This document shows, one piece after another, positions 26,795 to 39,640 of a stretch of DNA of 64,000 bases. The notes under the pieces are model-generated. The model saw only the letters and a program-made list of their open reading frames with translations, made no database searches and was not told the origin of the DNA. Positions within the stretch are counted from its first letter, which is position 1, and every line of letters starts with the position of its first letter. The translations under genes were made by a program, and so were the position numbers. The stretch is from Sipunculus nudus (Eukaryota > Annelida > Sipuncula > Golfingiida > Sipunculidae): the NCBI GenBank assembly GCA_026874595.1, contig CM049314.1, positions 55,657,812 through 55,721,811 on the forward strand, in the 5' to 3' direction.

Positions 26795-28267
26795 ACATGT
26801 TAGGCGAATGTCGCGCGACAGTCGCAAGTTTTAAGAAAAAAAGTTAATTTTTGGAGCGATTGTCACGCGAATGTCGTGCAACAGTTACCTCTCATGTATA
26901 CGATCTCCAGCCGAACCTTGGCCAAAATGTACCTGGGAATTCGTGCGACATTCATTCAAGTGTCGTAGGTACTGATTCAGTGTGATTCCATGTGGAAATT
27001 GTAGCTACTTACATGCATATCTTATCTGAACAGTCGGCCAGTGAGATCTGGCTTAAGTAAAGTTCTCCATAGCGTAATGGATATTGCGGTGAACAGATGC
27101 AACATTTACAGTTTATAGTGCATTTAGTGCAGTTTTAACTGCATTGCCCATACATTTATTAATACGTCCGATATCCACAGCGTCATCTTGTGTATATAGT
27201 CTTTGTTTTTCTCAAATAACTTTTTAGGGTACTCAGGTACTTGTGATCTTGCTATAACTTTCATATATAATGTGTATGCCTTTCGAATAGTTTATTTTCA
27301 GAAATATCACAATTTATGGGTGGAAAATAACGTATTTTATTAAAATCATCTAAAGCTCCCTCTGGCTTCATCAACTGAGACATCCTACTCTGGTGTTTTA
27401 GAAAGGCCTTTTTTATAATAAATACATTATCATTATAATATTATTTTATTGTAATTATGACAAATAAGAAGTTATTAAGTCGAAATATTTATCCGTGGAC
27501 TTATATATATGGAGCCCTTAAAAAAGCCGACTTGCAACAGCATGTGAGCCACTTCGTCAGCGGGTGCGGGTTCCCTTCCGACTTAGTACATCCTCAACCG
27601 CTGCCTGAAATAAAAAGGTTTTACTTTAGTAGCGAGTCTCTTTCAGTATTAGTGGAATTATAAGTAATGCACTGTTTATCATTCACTTCACTTGGGTAAT
27701 TTATGGCTCGCACATATGAAGGGAAACGATCTTGTTGGTCTTGTGTATTTCTTTTATTTGTATACATATATACAGTGATAAAATATTTTACCTGTTACTT
27801 CTGTAAAAATGACTGTTTGGCTGCGAGAATGGACTGTAGTTGCTAGGGCTGTATCAATATATCGACACATATCGATACACCATATCGAAACGATTACCTA
27901 TATGCAATGCATGTTGTATCTTCGCATCGAGAAAGAAAATGACTGTTAATAAATAAAGATTCAACCTGACCTGAACAGTAATGTAAACTATTTTATATTT
28001 ATTTTATCGTTCATATCTTCGCCTTTAATCATGTCACATCATAATTTAGCCGTCTTGCCGTGGAATCAACTTGGTGAGGAATGCAAGTACATTTGACGGT
28101 GCTTCCAAGATAAATCGACGCGTGTGAGCGACGATTTAGGATTTTATTACCATCGGTCCTCGTTACTGTTGCAATTAATGTTAAAAAAATTTATTTGAAA
28201 GTGAGTGCCTACCAACCCCAGTGCGTAGTAGGTTATTATTTTTCCTGGAATAAAAAACTGTAAAAAG

Positions 28268-31200
28268 TTACGTTACGTTATACTTTTTTTCTTCAATCTC
28301 AATACTATCTTCTTTGTGGTCCTTTTTGTCCTGGCGTGCCTTCAGCACAGGGATTGGACAAAGGGACAAAGCAGAAATCATCAAACAAGCACCTGTAATT
28401 AAAATGAAGATAAGAATAAGTTTCATCTACGGACTTCAATACCAGGCTATATTTTATAATGGATCTTTAAACATTTTGAACATATAATCATACAACTCTG
28501 CAGACACCGATGTTTTTAAACATATAATCATACAACTCTGCTAACACCAAGGTTTTTAAACATATAATCATACATCTCTGTTAACACCATGGTTTCTCTC
28601 GTGTACCCGGCGCTTCCAGTCGCCAAGATACACATGTTTGATTCAGTTTGATATTTTACTTTGAAGGAATATCAATTAAAAGATAACCAGTGTTTGTTAT
28701 AAAACCCAACTTACCCGCAGTATAAAAACTGTAGTCATAACTGCCAGTAAAATCTGCCAAAGATCCTACAATTGCATTAAATATATCATGAAAAAATCTG
28801 GACCGTTTCGATCAAACGTCAATGTTTATAAAAACATCTTTGCTAAATATTATATATAATGCAGTTATACTGCAGGAGACTGCAGATTCCTTATTCATAG
28901 CATGTAGATTAAGGTTTACATACGTGAAGAGGGGATTCCCCCTTTTTATAGTAATGCCGTAGCTGTATTGTTTGTTGCTAATTAAAAGACGTGGGCAGTA
29001 GTGTTCCCTTTTTATGTTAGGAATAATTTATTCCGCTGTTCCATAGTAATTTGGGGATTTATAATTAATACTGTCAGGTGGTTCGACCCTGGTCACGATA
29101 AATTAGGTCATTGCGTTTTCATGTCATGGCGTAAAATCTTGGAGAAATGACACGGGAAAAGGATACAGAGGGTAACTAACAATTGATGACACACAGACTC
29201 CAGGGGAGACTGGGAGAGAGCACCTGTGAACGAACTAATGAGTCTATGTATGTGTGCTCAGCTTGCTGCTGATCCAAGTAACAGTCATGTCGACCACATA
29301 TACCTCATATCAGTGTAGGACAGACATACGTCTGTTTAATGCTGTATGAGGTCTTAGGGCATGAGGAAGCTGCATAATTGTGTTTTCATGTATTGTCGAT
29401 TCTGTGATTTTGATAGGTGGATATATTCCCTATAGTGATCGTATTTATGTCGAGCTCAATACAATCAGATGCTCTGTTGGTTAATGAAATTTTATTTGAT
29501 CTATTTGTTTTGTTAAACATTTCTATGTTTGCCTTGTTCTGCAAAATTTGATGGATGTATTTGTGTGTTGTTTGAATGAAGGATTTATTTCGACAGTCGG
29601 TATTCTTTTTGGAGATTTTAAGGTTCCTGTACAGTTTTAATGCAGGGCTCTCCAAAGAATAATCATAAGAGGTATACTAAAAGGTAGAAAGACGTTATAG
29701 ATTTGGTGCCTTAGCATTTCCATAGTGAAGATTATTCTTTTATAGAAATTTATATTTTATCATACGGGATTGCGTGCAGAACTCTGACATGATACACATT
29801 TCCCAATGAATTCCATATGTACGCTATTTATTCAAAACTTATAACTGCCTTTTAATGCCTGTAAACCCCCTTAGAATTTTACTGTGGTCCCGTATAAAAC
29901 CTTTTATTTTCGCTCTTTAAATGACTGTTTCTATGATTTCCGTGAAGTTTATCACAGGAAGCATACACAATTAGGTTAAACGGTTTCACGAAGAACCTTG
30001 TTCAGGTGGTTCGCTAGGAATCTACGAATGTTCTTCATTGTTTTTATTTAAAGAAACCCCTAATAATTTTGCCCTAGCCAATAATTTTCCTTTGATTCCT
30101 CAATATGTGCCATAGTCACTGAAAAACTATAAGAATTGTCTAAACAATATGTGTTCTTCACAAAGCATCGTTGATATGTTGATTTGTATGCTCTGCAATA
30201 GGACAAAGTTCTGTATATGAAACAAATTAAAAGCAGTATACCTACCTACAGCGGGTGGCATACTGACACTGGCGACACCATAGCAAAACATGTTGATCCC
30301 GTGCACAGTATTAAGGTAGCGTAGTCCCATGTACTCCACGATAAGTAGAGAATAGAAAGCCGAATAAACCATTGCAAGCAGTCCAAATACAATAGAAAAC
30401 AATATTCTGCCCATATAAGAGCTTATGTAAAGGGGTAAACATAACGTTGCCACGGCAGCAAGAAGTAAACATGAAAATAATGTCCAAAGATGGCGGAAGG
30501 CTAGACGTTCAAATATTAGTGGTATGCCCAAACGTCCAATGACAATCGCAATTCCTATGAAAACGACTAAATGCCCAGCTTCCGACACTGTCCCTCCTTT
30601 GACTACAGTGTAGTTTGGTAAATGTAAATGCACAGCTGAATTCCCGGCTCCAATACAAAATATGGTAATATTGAGACAGTAAAACGTTCCCCTCTTCATG
30701 ACGTGACAAAGTTCAGAAATGTAACCTCCTCCTTTGAATGTCGATGTGGTGTACGTTAGTGTCTTTGACCTTATGGGGCGTAGCAATGCCCCGGCATCAC
30801 AGATGTTAAGTGAAAGTCCGGCAAGGACCAAGACAGCTCCACGCCAGCCGTAATATCCAACAAGAAACTCAAACAGAATAGGAAACACCGCCACTCCTAA
30901 CCCGACGAAGGCGTTAGACAATCCAACGGCAAAGGTCATCTTCTTCTCAAAATAATGTCCAACCACCACGTATATAGGGGTATATAATATGCCTTCACCG
31001 GTACCTGAATAATCAAATAACAAAATTGTTGAATATTATAGATAAAGATGTATTGAAATCTATATTAATCGGAAATTAGTTAATCGTAAGAAATCAACTT
31101 GAGTGCTGAAAGTTTTATCTGTGCATGCGTTTTGTAAAATAAATTAAATCCTCAGTATTTATAAGGACTTTGTTATTAAATGGAGGTATTAGCAGCATGA

Positions 31201-32978
31201 GAGTTTTAAATATGTCTCAAATCGTAATATCAGAATTCCTAACTACAAACAGCGTATGATTACAAGTCATTTCAGTTCAAGCTTCTATCTGGAAGCTGAT
31301 TTGCAAAACAAATGCATTGAAACGTGGGGAAAAAGTTGGTCAGTGGGAATAAAATCAAATTGTATATTACGTATCATTATTTGAAGAATGTATGTATCTT
31401 TTTAATATTTTAAACATGAGAATTTTAGTTTACATCCTAACAGAATTTTTAGAATAGTTGACTGAAAGTCAACTGAGGTATAGGGATGGCACTTTGTCCG
31501 TCCGGCCGTCGTGCCGTCCGGCCGTCCTTTAGCTGGGCACAAATCGTAAACGCTAATCCTAGAAACTTGTAAGTGAAAATCCAGGTAGAGTAATAAAAAA
31601 ATATCCTTGGAAACCTGAAATTAGGTCACTGCTACCCATATCCTTTAAGCTATGGGGATCATAAGTTCCCCCAGGAATAATTTAAAATTTGATACAAAAC
31701 CTCCAGTATCTTGATAACTAATGCATGGATTGCCATGAATCTTGCCTTAAATATTAACCATACTGGGGTCATGAGGTCAAAGGGAACAGGACCAATTACT
31801 TAAGAAAGGTTGTGGTTTAATTTTAAGCCAAACAGTTCATCGCGAACCTTCCGTCTTCCACATGTGACCCACCTGCCAATAGTAAAGTTAACTTTGTTTT
31901 TAGGAGGTTTCCTTTGTTTTTTTTTGGGGGGGGGCGCACAAGGTCAAAGGTCAAGGTCACAGGGCCCATGCATTCACAAATTAGTTTATGGATGATAACT
32001 CCAGTTTGGGTAGACAGGTTGGCTTCAAGCTGATCAAAGGAACCATATTTTGAAAGCGCTTATAAACATATCCTTATAGACTTATTCAGCTGAGCGTCGA
32101 GACCCATGAGTCCCTGGTTTGAATACACTAATAGTTTCAAGATTTTGTATTTGTTCTCATATAACTTTAACAATTTGTATCCTTCGCTGAAATTTGGACC
32201 TTACTATGAGTATATGTTTGCCGGTCTTCTTCTTGAATCATATCATAATATAACCCTGTTCAAGCTCACCACAGATAATGCCGAGTCCAGCCACCACATG
32301 CCAAATATTTGCACTGAATGACGTCAGCATTAATCCTGAAAAGCATAAAACTCCACCTAGGATGGTAGAAGCTCTCCAGCCAATCTTACTCATGATAAAG
32401 CTGGATAGGGGTCCTGCAACAATGAGGCAGCCAAATGTGTACATAAATTATTAAATATTTCATAAATTAAGAAGATATGGTCTGAACTGCAGTTCTATAA
32501 TTATTGATATAGTATGAACCTCGAAGTTTGATACTGGATGTTTAATCAGAGAAATAAAACAGAAAATGACATACATTTGAAAACCATACAAATCGCACCA
32601 TAACGGGCAAACATATTGCTAAAAGTTTCTAAAACATGGAACGTGCATCCGCCTTCACGTTTCGCCTTTTCATATCTGAGCCTCTCCAATTTAAAATCAT
32701 CTATCATCTTCATTTATATTCAATATACAGTATCATCAGTACGCCATAAGCCAACCCTTAAACATCAAAAATTCATATTTCTCACTTAACAAAGATATGA
32801 GACTGCCCAAGAGAGCACCGGGTAGTGAAATCATGGCCAAGCTGACGTCATAGGTGTCCTTAAGTGCAACGGCTAAAATACCGGCTCCGTACAGGGGCCC
32901 AGAAATCAAGAACTGGCACGCACAGGTACTTGCCAGGACCACCCAGGCCCAGCCTCGATCTCGTTCTGTGGCTGCCAT
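28268..32978 (-). CDS. SLC16-like (monocarboxylate transporter family) transporter, copy B, five coding exons
   Basis: Coding exons on the minus strand: 32978-32786, 32413-32270, 31004-30246, 28765-28715 and 28392-28268, about 423 residues plus TAA. The first four exons have exactly the same lengths as in copy A (193, 144, 759, 51 nt) and all junctions are phase 1. The helix 1 motif ERDRGWAW, the helix 4-5 signature YFEKKMTF and the TGSYDYSF loop are all present. Two differences stand out. The exon 1/2 junction codon changes a glycine in copy A to arginine here. In exon 5 an A run is one base shorter than in copy A, so the C-terminus reads in another frame for the last residues and ends a few residues later. 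Both copies look functional; the substrate is unknown. Intron 2 is enlarged by an insertion. Confidence 0.93.
28475..28600. repeat. 40-bp tandem repeat in intron 4, three units
   Basis: CATATAATCA recurs at 28481, 28521 and 28561. It corresponds to the four-unit array of copy A. Confidence 0.85.
28766..30245 (-). other. Intron 3 of transporter copy B
   Basis: About 1.48 kb, collinear with 6783-8376. No additional feature is supported. The minus-strand ORF at 29386-29655 is not conserved as coding in copy A. Confidence 0.8.
31384..31972. mobile_element. Insertion in intron 2 of copy B, absent from copy A
   Basis: Copy A reads straight from TATCATTATTTGA into TAAATTCACAAATTAG (about 9480-9505). 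Copy B has about 590 bp between the matching flanks. The insert contains GTCCGTCCGGCCGTCGTGCC at its left and AGGTCAAAGGTCAAGGTCA at its right, both phrases of interspersed repeats. No terminal repeats or clear target duplication could be defined, so the element class is open. Confidence 0.6.
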
Positions 32979-32985
32979 GAATTAC

Positions 32986-35900
32986 CTGCAATGAGAATCA
33001 ATATATCTTGAGAAGAATTGTCTCAAATCATCTTCATTATCAGTTCATTTTCTCAGTTTTATACGTATTCACATATATATCAATAAATACAGGGGTTACT
33101 AATATTAATTATGCACATTTCATTTCTTCACAATTCATCAACAGAATACATCTTTTACATAACCTCTTTAATAACTAATTTTCTTTTATTTTTTTTATTA
33201 TATTTTTTCCGCATGTCGATCAAATACCCTAATGTCAAGGGTAATTAAACTTTTAGTGTTAATGTGAATTTTTGGTTATTGAGATATATTGAGGTGATAC
33301 ATTGACATGTTCATTTGATTTCGAGCTGTACTTGAACTGACAATATATTTTCTTGTTAGACAAATAAAAAAAAATCTGTCTACCATGATGTATTTTTTTT
33401 ACTAAAACGTTATATTTGGGAGTTTTTAAACATCTCATGTACCCGTATGATGTATTTCCGCATTTTACGCTACCCAGCTCCTAAGTAAAACATCAGTATG
33501 GTAAATTCTATAACTAATGAAGGTAGATAAAGTAAAAATTATATTATATTTTAGATAATGATCATGTCCATCGTATTTGTAATGCAATAAAAAGCCAGTA
33601 TGTTACCGAATTCTACCACACAGGGACAATAATGTAATATTACAACGCTTCCAGTGGGAAGAAAAAATTGAAGTTTCCGGTAGACTTATGCCAAAAGGGC
33701 AGATAATATGTGCCATTTTTATAGAATTGTGTTAAATTAATGTTCTGTGGTTTTTATGTCATTATCATATAATTTTATGGTGAGAAATTGTGTAATTATA
33801 CGGTTATTTAATTAAAGTGAAAAATTTAGGGATCAGCTGTTTACAAAACATATCTTTTTGTTTCCAAAACACACTGACCCTAAATCCAGTAATTCGCTTT
33901 TACCACCAGAACCCATCGGAGATGTTGGTAGAAACAGTTCATGCATCAAATTTTACAAAGAAAATGTGGTTAAAAAGTATAGGGTTCACAAAAAAATATT
34001 GTTCAGCTGATTTGACCTTGAAGTTAAAGGTCAAGGAAACCAGTTTTTAAACTCCGACGAGATTTCGGTAGACACAATTAATTTATAAAAATTCATGGAA
34101 ATATATATGGTAGTTCAAAAGTTATAGCGTTCACAAAATGTTTTTATTTCGGCTGATTTTACTTTGAATGTGAAGTTGAAGATCATCAGTTCGAGAATTT
34201 GGTTAAAATGACGTGTGTGTCAAATCTTCGGTTAGAATATCCAGTGCCTCCAAAGTTCCACTTTCACCAGAAATCCTAAAAGCAATGAGGATAAGTTCCA
34301 TTTTTCGAACTCAACCAAGAACTTGGTTGAAACAACTTGTATATCCAAATTTGATGACATAATAGGCTGTACTCTAGGTTATGCGGTTAAAATAAATTGC
34401 AAGACAAAGGTGAAGGTCACTGGTCCCAGAAACAATTAAATATTAAATTTCAAGAAATATAATTGAATGGTTTAAAGGTGCCCATTGATCTGCCTTTTGA
34501 TCAAGAATTTGTGTGATTTCTGGCTTCCTCTGTGTATATATTCATGAACTAAGGGTCATTCTGTTTATGAAAGTTCGTGAAGGATCTATTAACTTGTTTA
34601 TCAACAACGCGTTTGTAATCACATTAATGTTGACCAACATGAAAAAAAAAAATAAAACCAAAGGTGGTATATATAGATTTCATATATGCCGAGGTTAAAA
34701 GATCACTTGTTTTAAAACGCCATGTGCAAAGCTCAGGTGTATTTGACTTTCCACCAGCTGCCCTTGTTAAATGTGTTTATTAATAATTTGGCGGGCCCTA
34801 CATATCATAAACACATTGATATAAACAAAACAAGCAGCCTGAGTGCGGTGATATACCCGTTTTCTGGTCTATTTTATAAAAGCTTCAAGGTATTACCTTT
34901 AGGTTATAAAGGTCAGATAGGTGACTGGGTCCTTTTAAAAGTTGTTGCGTACAATAGAAATGTCACAGACGAAGACGATAGACCAACCGCCAGACATAAT
35001 GAGAAATAATCAGAGGAGAGACATAATGAGAGAAATCTTGAGCTAAAGCTCTTCAACGTTGTGTGACACCGGAATGGGAATCTTCAAATGTACAAACTCC
35101 GTTAATCTACCATTAAATATGCTTAATGTGAGCTAACATAAAAATAATTAACTAATACTCCCTTTAGATGAATATGTTTTTATAAAGATATTTGTATCTG
35201 ACACAGACTAGCGCTTCGACTCTATTTAAAAAAACTCCGACTGGAAGAGGCGGAGTTGGGCCCATTACAAATTTCTAACATAAAATGGAGTCTGAAACAT
35301 CATGTGTATTTATTGTTATTCCCGCTTTGTGTGTAATCTTATGGTATATGATATTTACCGGTGTGTCATATTTGGACATTCGGGCCTCATTCCATGCATA
35401 TTCACCTATACAACCTTTATCAAAACGGTTTTGTAATTTTCTGCTTATGAAACATCAATAAACGTCTGACCTATCACCTAAGAACAAATGATGGACAATA
35501 GTTTTGATTTTTTTCCTATATCACTTACAATAGACGCTGAAGCAACGTGTTTTCGTGCTTACATTCCTCTGAAGTTCAGCATAAACCTCCCTTGGACATG
35601 CCCCTTGTCAAATATTATCTCTCGCAATGTGTCACCCGTCAAACAATACTTACTTCAGTAGAAAAAAAACAAAGATTATTCTTACTGATACTGCAATTCT
35701 TTCCTCAGGCTCATCAGTCAAAGAATGATGTCATACATATATAATTGACCATTCTCAAGCATGACATACTGTGATTGTAGGAAACAGTATATTGAGACAA
35801 TAGAAAACAAATGAAATTAAATATTTACATCTAAATGTAATTCAAATAAATTAGAATAAACCATATATATGAGATAAACCCTTTTTAATTGACTTTAATG

Positions 35901-36235
35901 ATATGGGATTACTAGTATGTGAATTCTTATGGTAAATTTAACGGTTAAATCAGCCCACATAATCGGCTCGGCTATCAACAGATAGCTAAATTGCAACGCT
36001 CTCCACAATACTGTCGAACCTTACAGGTCTGTTTTCAGAGGTTATAAGTATTCTGTTTTCTGTGTTAATTTCCCTCAACATATCTCTGAATCCAAATCAT
36101 TTGATATAATACTGTTACCAGACTTACAGACAAATAAACTGAGAGTGTGGACATGTAATCCGTTTAGTTGTAGAAATAAAATGATTTTCTGGTATGTCAT
36201 GTAAAGTCGATACAAGAATAGAGACCAAGAGTTGC
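32986..36235. other. Upstream region of transporter copy B
   Basis: Collinear with 10527-13127. It is expected to hold the non-coding first exon and promoter of copy B, which I could not place. Small ORFs (33817-34050, 34722-35009) have no conserved counterparts in copy A. Confidence 0.6.
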
Positions 36236-36815
36236 TTCGAAACGGAGACCAAGCCCGAGACCAGGATTTCGAGACAAAGCCCGAGACCAGGATTCCTAAG
36301 ACCAAGCCCTAGACCAGGATTCCTGAGACAAAGCCCTAGACCAGGATTCCCGAGACCAAGCCCGAGACCAGGATTCCCAAGACCAAGCCCTAGACCAGGA
36401 TTCCTGAGACCAAGCCCTAGACCATGATTCCCGAGACCAAATCCTAGACCAGGATTCCCAAGACCAAGCCCTAGACCAGAATTCCCGAGACCAAGCCCTA
36501 GACCAGGATTCCCGAGACCAAGCCCTATAGCAGTATTCCCGAGACCAAGCCCGAGACCAGGATTTCGAGACAAAGCCCGAGACCAGGATTCCTAAGACCA
36601 AGCCCTAAACCAGGATTCCTGAGACCAAGCCCTAGACCAGGATTCCCAAGACCAGGATTTTCGAGACCAGGCCCTAGACCAGGATTCCCGAAACCAAGCC
36701 CTAGACCAGGATTCCCGAGACCAGGCCCTAGACCAGGATTCCCGAGACCAGGCCCTAGACCAGGCTTCTCGAGACCAAGCCCTACACCAGGATTCCGAGA
36801 TCAGGATTTCCTTGA
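36236..36815. repeat. 27-bp minisatellite, long array (copy B, about 21 units)
   Basis: Units of the type GAGACCAAGCCCTAGACCAG plus GATTCCC. Because 27 is divisible by three, the minus strand stays open as a Gly-Leu/Asn-Pro nonapeptide repeat for about 149 codons, and a second frame as a Ser-Trp/Arg repeat. Copy A has only about five units at the same place, so this array grew or shrank after the duplication. I see no start context or splice signal that would make it a gene. Confidence 0.92.
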
Positions 36816-37039
36816 CTAAGACCGAGACCGACAAAAATGACTGATTTAAAAAGCAAAATTGATCTGTGTCCAGAAGTTTGTATTCATGGACTTTGTATTC
36901 ATGGACAATACGCTATTCACATTCATGTATGCAGAAACTCAACAAATATTTTCTTTTCAAGAAATTCTCAGAGAATGCAGAGTGCAATAGGCCTTTATCA
37001 TTGTCTACCGTACAAACCAAATATTTGTCCGTGAAATCA

Positions 37040-38675
37040 CAACACCGCTACTCACCACAGTAGACACCAACAAATCCTATGACTTCCACAAAGAGGTGTA
37101 TAAAATCTCGAAACTCACCAGTGGAGACACCACCAAATCCTATGACGTCCACAAAGAGGTGTATTAAACCCCGCTGCTTATCACATGAAACACCACCGAA
37201 TCCTATGACGTGGTGTATAAAACCCCACTTCTCGCCACAGGCGATACCACCAAATCCTATGACGTCAACAAAGACGTGTATAAAACCCTGCTACTCACCA
37301 CAGGAGATACTACCAAACGCTATGACTTAAACAAAGATGTGTAAAAAACCCCGCAACTAACCATAGGAGACACCATTAAATCCTATGACGTCCACAAAGA
37401 AAAGTGATAAAACCCCGCTTCTCACCACAGGAGACACCATCAAATCTTATGACGACCACAGAGAGGTGTATTAAACTGCGCTACTCAACAAAGAAGACAC
37501 CACTAAATCCTATGACATCCACAAAGAGGTGAATTAAACCCCGCTACGCACCACAGGAGACACCATCGAATCCTTTGACGTCCACAAAGAGGTGTTTAAA
37601 ACCCCGCTACTCACCACAGGAGACCCCACCAAATCCTATGACGTCCACAAAGAGATGTGTTAAACCACGTTGCTCACCACAGGAGACACCACCAATTGTA
37701 TGATGTCCACCAACTGGTGTATAGAACCCATCTTCTCACCACAGGAGACACCAGCAAATCCTTTTACATCCGCAAAGAGGTGTATAAAACCACGCTACTT
37801 ACCACAGGAGATACCACCAAATCCTATGACTTCAACAAAGATGTGGATAAAACCCCGCAGCTCACCATAGATGACACCACTAAATCCTATGACGTCCACA
37901 AAGAGGTGTATTAAACCCCGCCACTCACTACAGGAGATACCACCAAATCCAATGACGTTCACAAAGAGGTGTATAAAATCTGGCTTCTCACAAAAGGTGA
38001 CACCACCAAATGGTATGACGTCCGCAAAGAGGTGTTTAAAACCCCGGTACTCACCACACGAGACACAACCAAATCTCGTGACGTCCACAAAGGGGTGTAT
38101 TAAACCCCACTGCACACCACAGGAGACACCACCAAATCCTATGACGTAAACAAAGAGGTGTATAAAACCACGCTACTCACCACAAGAGACACCACCAAAT
38201 CCTATGACGTCCACAAAGACGTGTATAAAACCCCGCTACTCACCAAAGGCGATACCACCAAATCCTATGACGTCAACAAAGACGTGTATAAAACCCCGCT
38301 ACTAACCACCGGAGACACCATCAAATCTTGTGACGTCGACAAAGATGTGTTTTAAACCCAACTACTCACCACAGGAGACACCACCAAAGCCAATGACGTC
38401 CACAAAAAGGTGTAGAAAACCCCGCTACTCACCACAGGAGACGCAACCAATCCTATGACGTCCACAGAGAGGTGTATAAAACCCCGCTACTCACCACAGG
38501 AGACACCACCAAATCCTATGACATCCACAAAGAGGTGTATAAAATCCCGCTACTCACCACAGGAAGACACCACCAATTATTGTGACGTCCGCAAAGGGGT
38601 GTATTAAACCCCACTGCTCACCACAAGAGACACCACCAAATCCTAAGAAGTCCACAAAGAGGTGTTTAAATCTCC
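37040..38675. repeat. 63-bp minisatellite, long array (copy B, about 26 units)
   Basis: Same family as 13400-14815, with more substitutions between units and no clear 125-bp super-period. Open frames on both strands are by-products of the 63-bp unit. Confidence 0.93.
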
Positions 38676-38861
38676 CCTAAAATAACATCACGGTGTAAAT
38701 GTACACACGATCATGGACCTTATATTTAATACTGGAGTGAGTTATATCATATCATAAGCGACAGCTGGCAAAGTAATTTGCTAGCACGCATTATAGTAAG
38801 CCGTATATATTGCGTTAACCATTGCAGATCAAGAATTTCGATAAGGGGGGGGGGGGGGGGT

Positions 38862-38938
38862 ACGCTCCCAAAGCAGCGGAAATCTTGCGCTTCTAAAGAA
38901 GCTATAGGCCGATAAGTAAAGCGCTGTGTAAAGAGCAT
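38862..38938 (+). mobile_element. Short MITE inserted in a G run
   Basis: ACGCTCCCAAAGCAGCGG at the left and CTGTGTAAAGAGC at the right match the termini of the elements at 41869-41967 and 62901-63367. It sits inside one poly-G run, with G on both sides. The homologous G runs of segments A1 (15157) and A2 (17188) are uninterrupted, so these are empty sites. Confidence 0.8.
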
Positions 38939-38992
38939 GGGGGGGGGGGGGGGGGCGCTTATATATTGGGTTAGCGGTTGATGGGTATTTAG

Positions 38993-39029
<37 letters not shown>

Positions 39030-39484
39030 TTATATACATATATATATATGCAATATTATATTACCCATACATATAATTTTCTGTTCCTCAACTGCTGTTC
39101 ACTTATATGTTTTTGCATAACGTAGTCAAACTACAGAGTGTGTGGGTTCACGTGTGACCGGCTATAATATTTATAATTCAAAAAGAATTCGACATTTACT
39201 GGAAATCATTTGTAACATGTTGATATCTATATGGTGAAAATGCGCATAGATCTGCATTTATAACTTGCAAACATGTCATCATTTCAATTTTATCTTTGTA
39301 TTAATATAATTATTCAATTGATATAATTAATTATAATAAAATTAATTTATATAATTAATTAATATTATATTTTACCGGTTTCTGTAGTCTTGTCAGCACA
39401 CCGGACTTAATGTACACATCAATTTAATAAATATAATTAATTATAATAAAATTATTAATATCATTAATTAATATAATATTTAAC

Positions 39485-39640
39485 TGGCTTCTGTAGTCTT
39501 GTCTGCACACAGGACTCAACAGAGCACTGGCTGTGAGTTCGAGTATTAGCCGAGGAGCCGTAAGATTTTTCACGGTCGACCCACCCCATGCGGAGATGTT
39601 GGCTAATTATTACATATATAAGGCCTTGCCTCAGTCACAG
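39485..39640 (+). repeat. Possible degenerate tRNA-derived SINE (copy B)
   Basis: AGAGCACTGGCTGTGAGTTC followed by GAGTATTAGCCG and the ACGGTCGACCCA tail, as in copies A1 and A2. Confidence 0.35.

Noticed and set aside
30509-30709. 66-codon ORF within exon 3 of copy B
   Set aside because: Shadow frame of the transporter exon.
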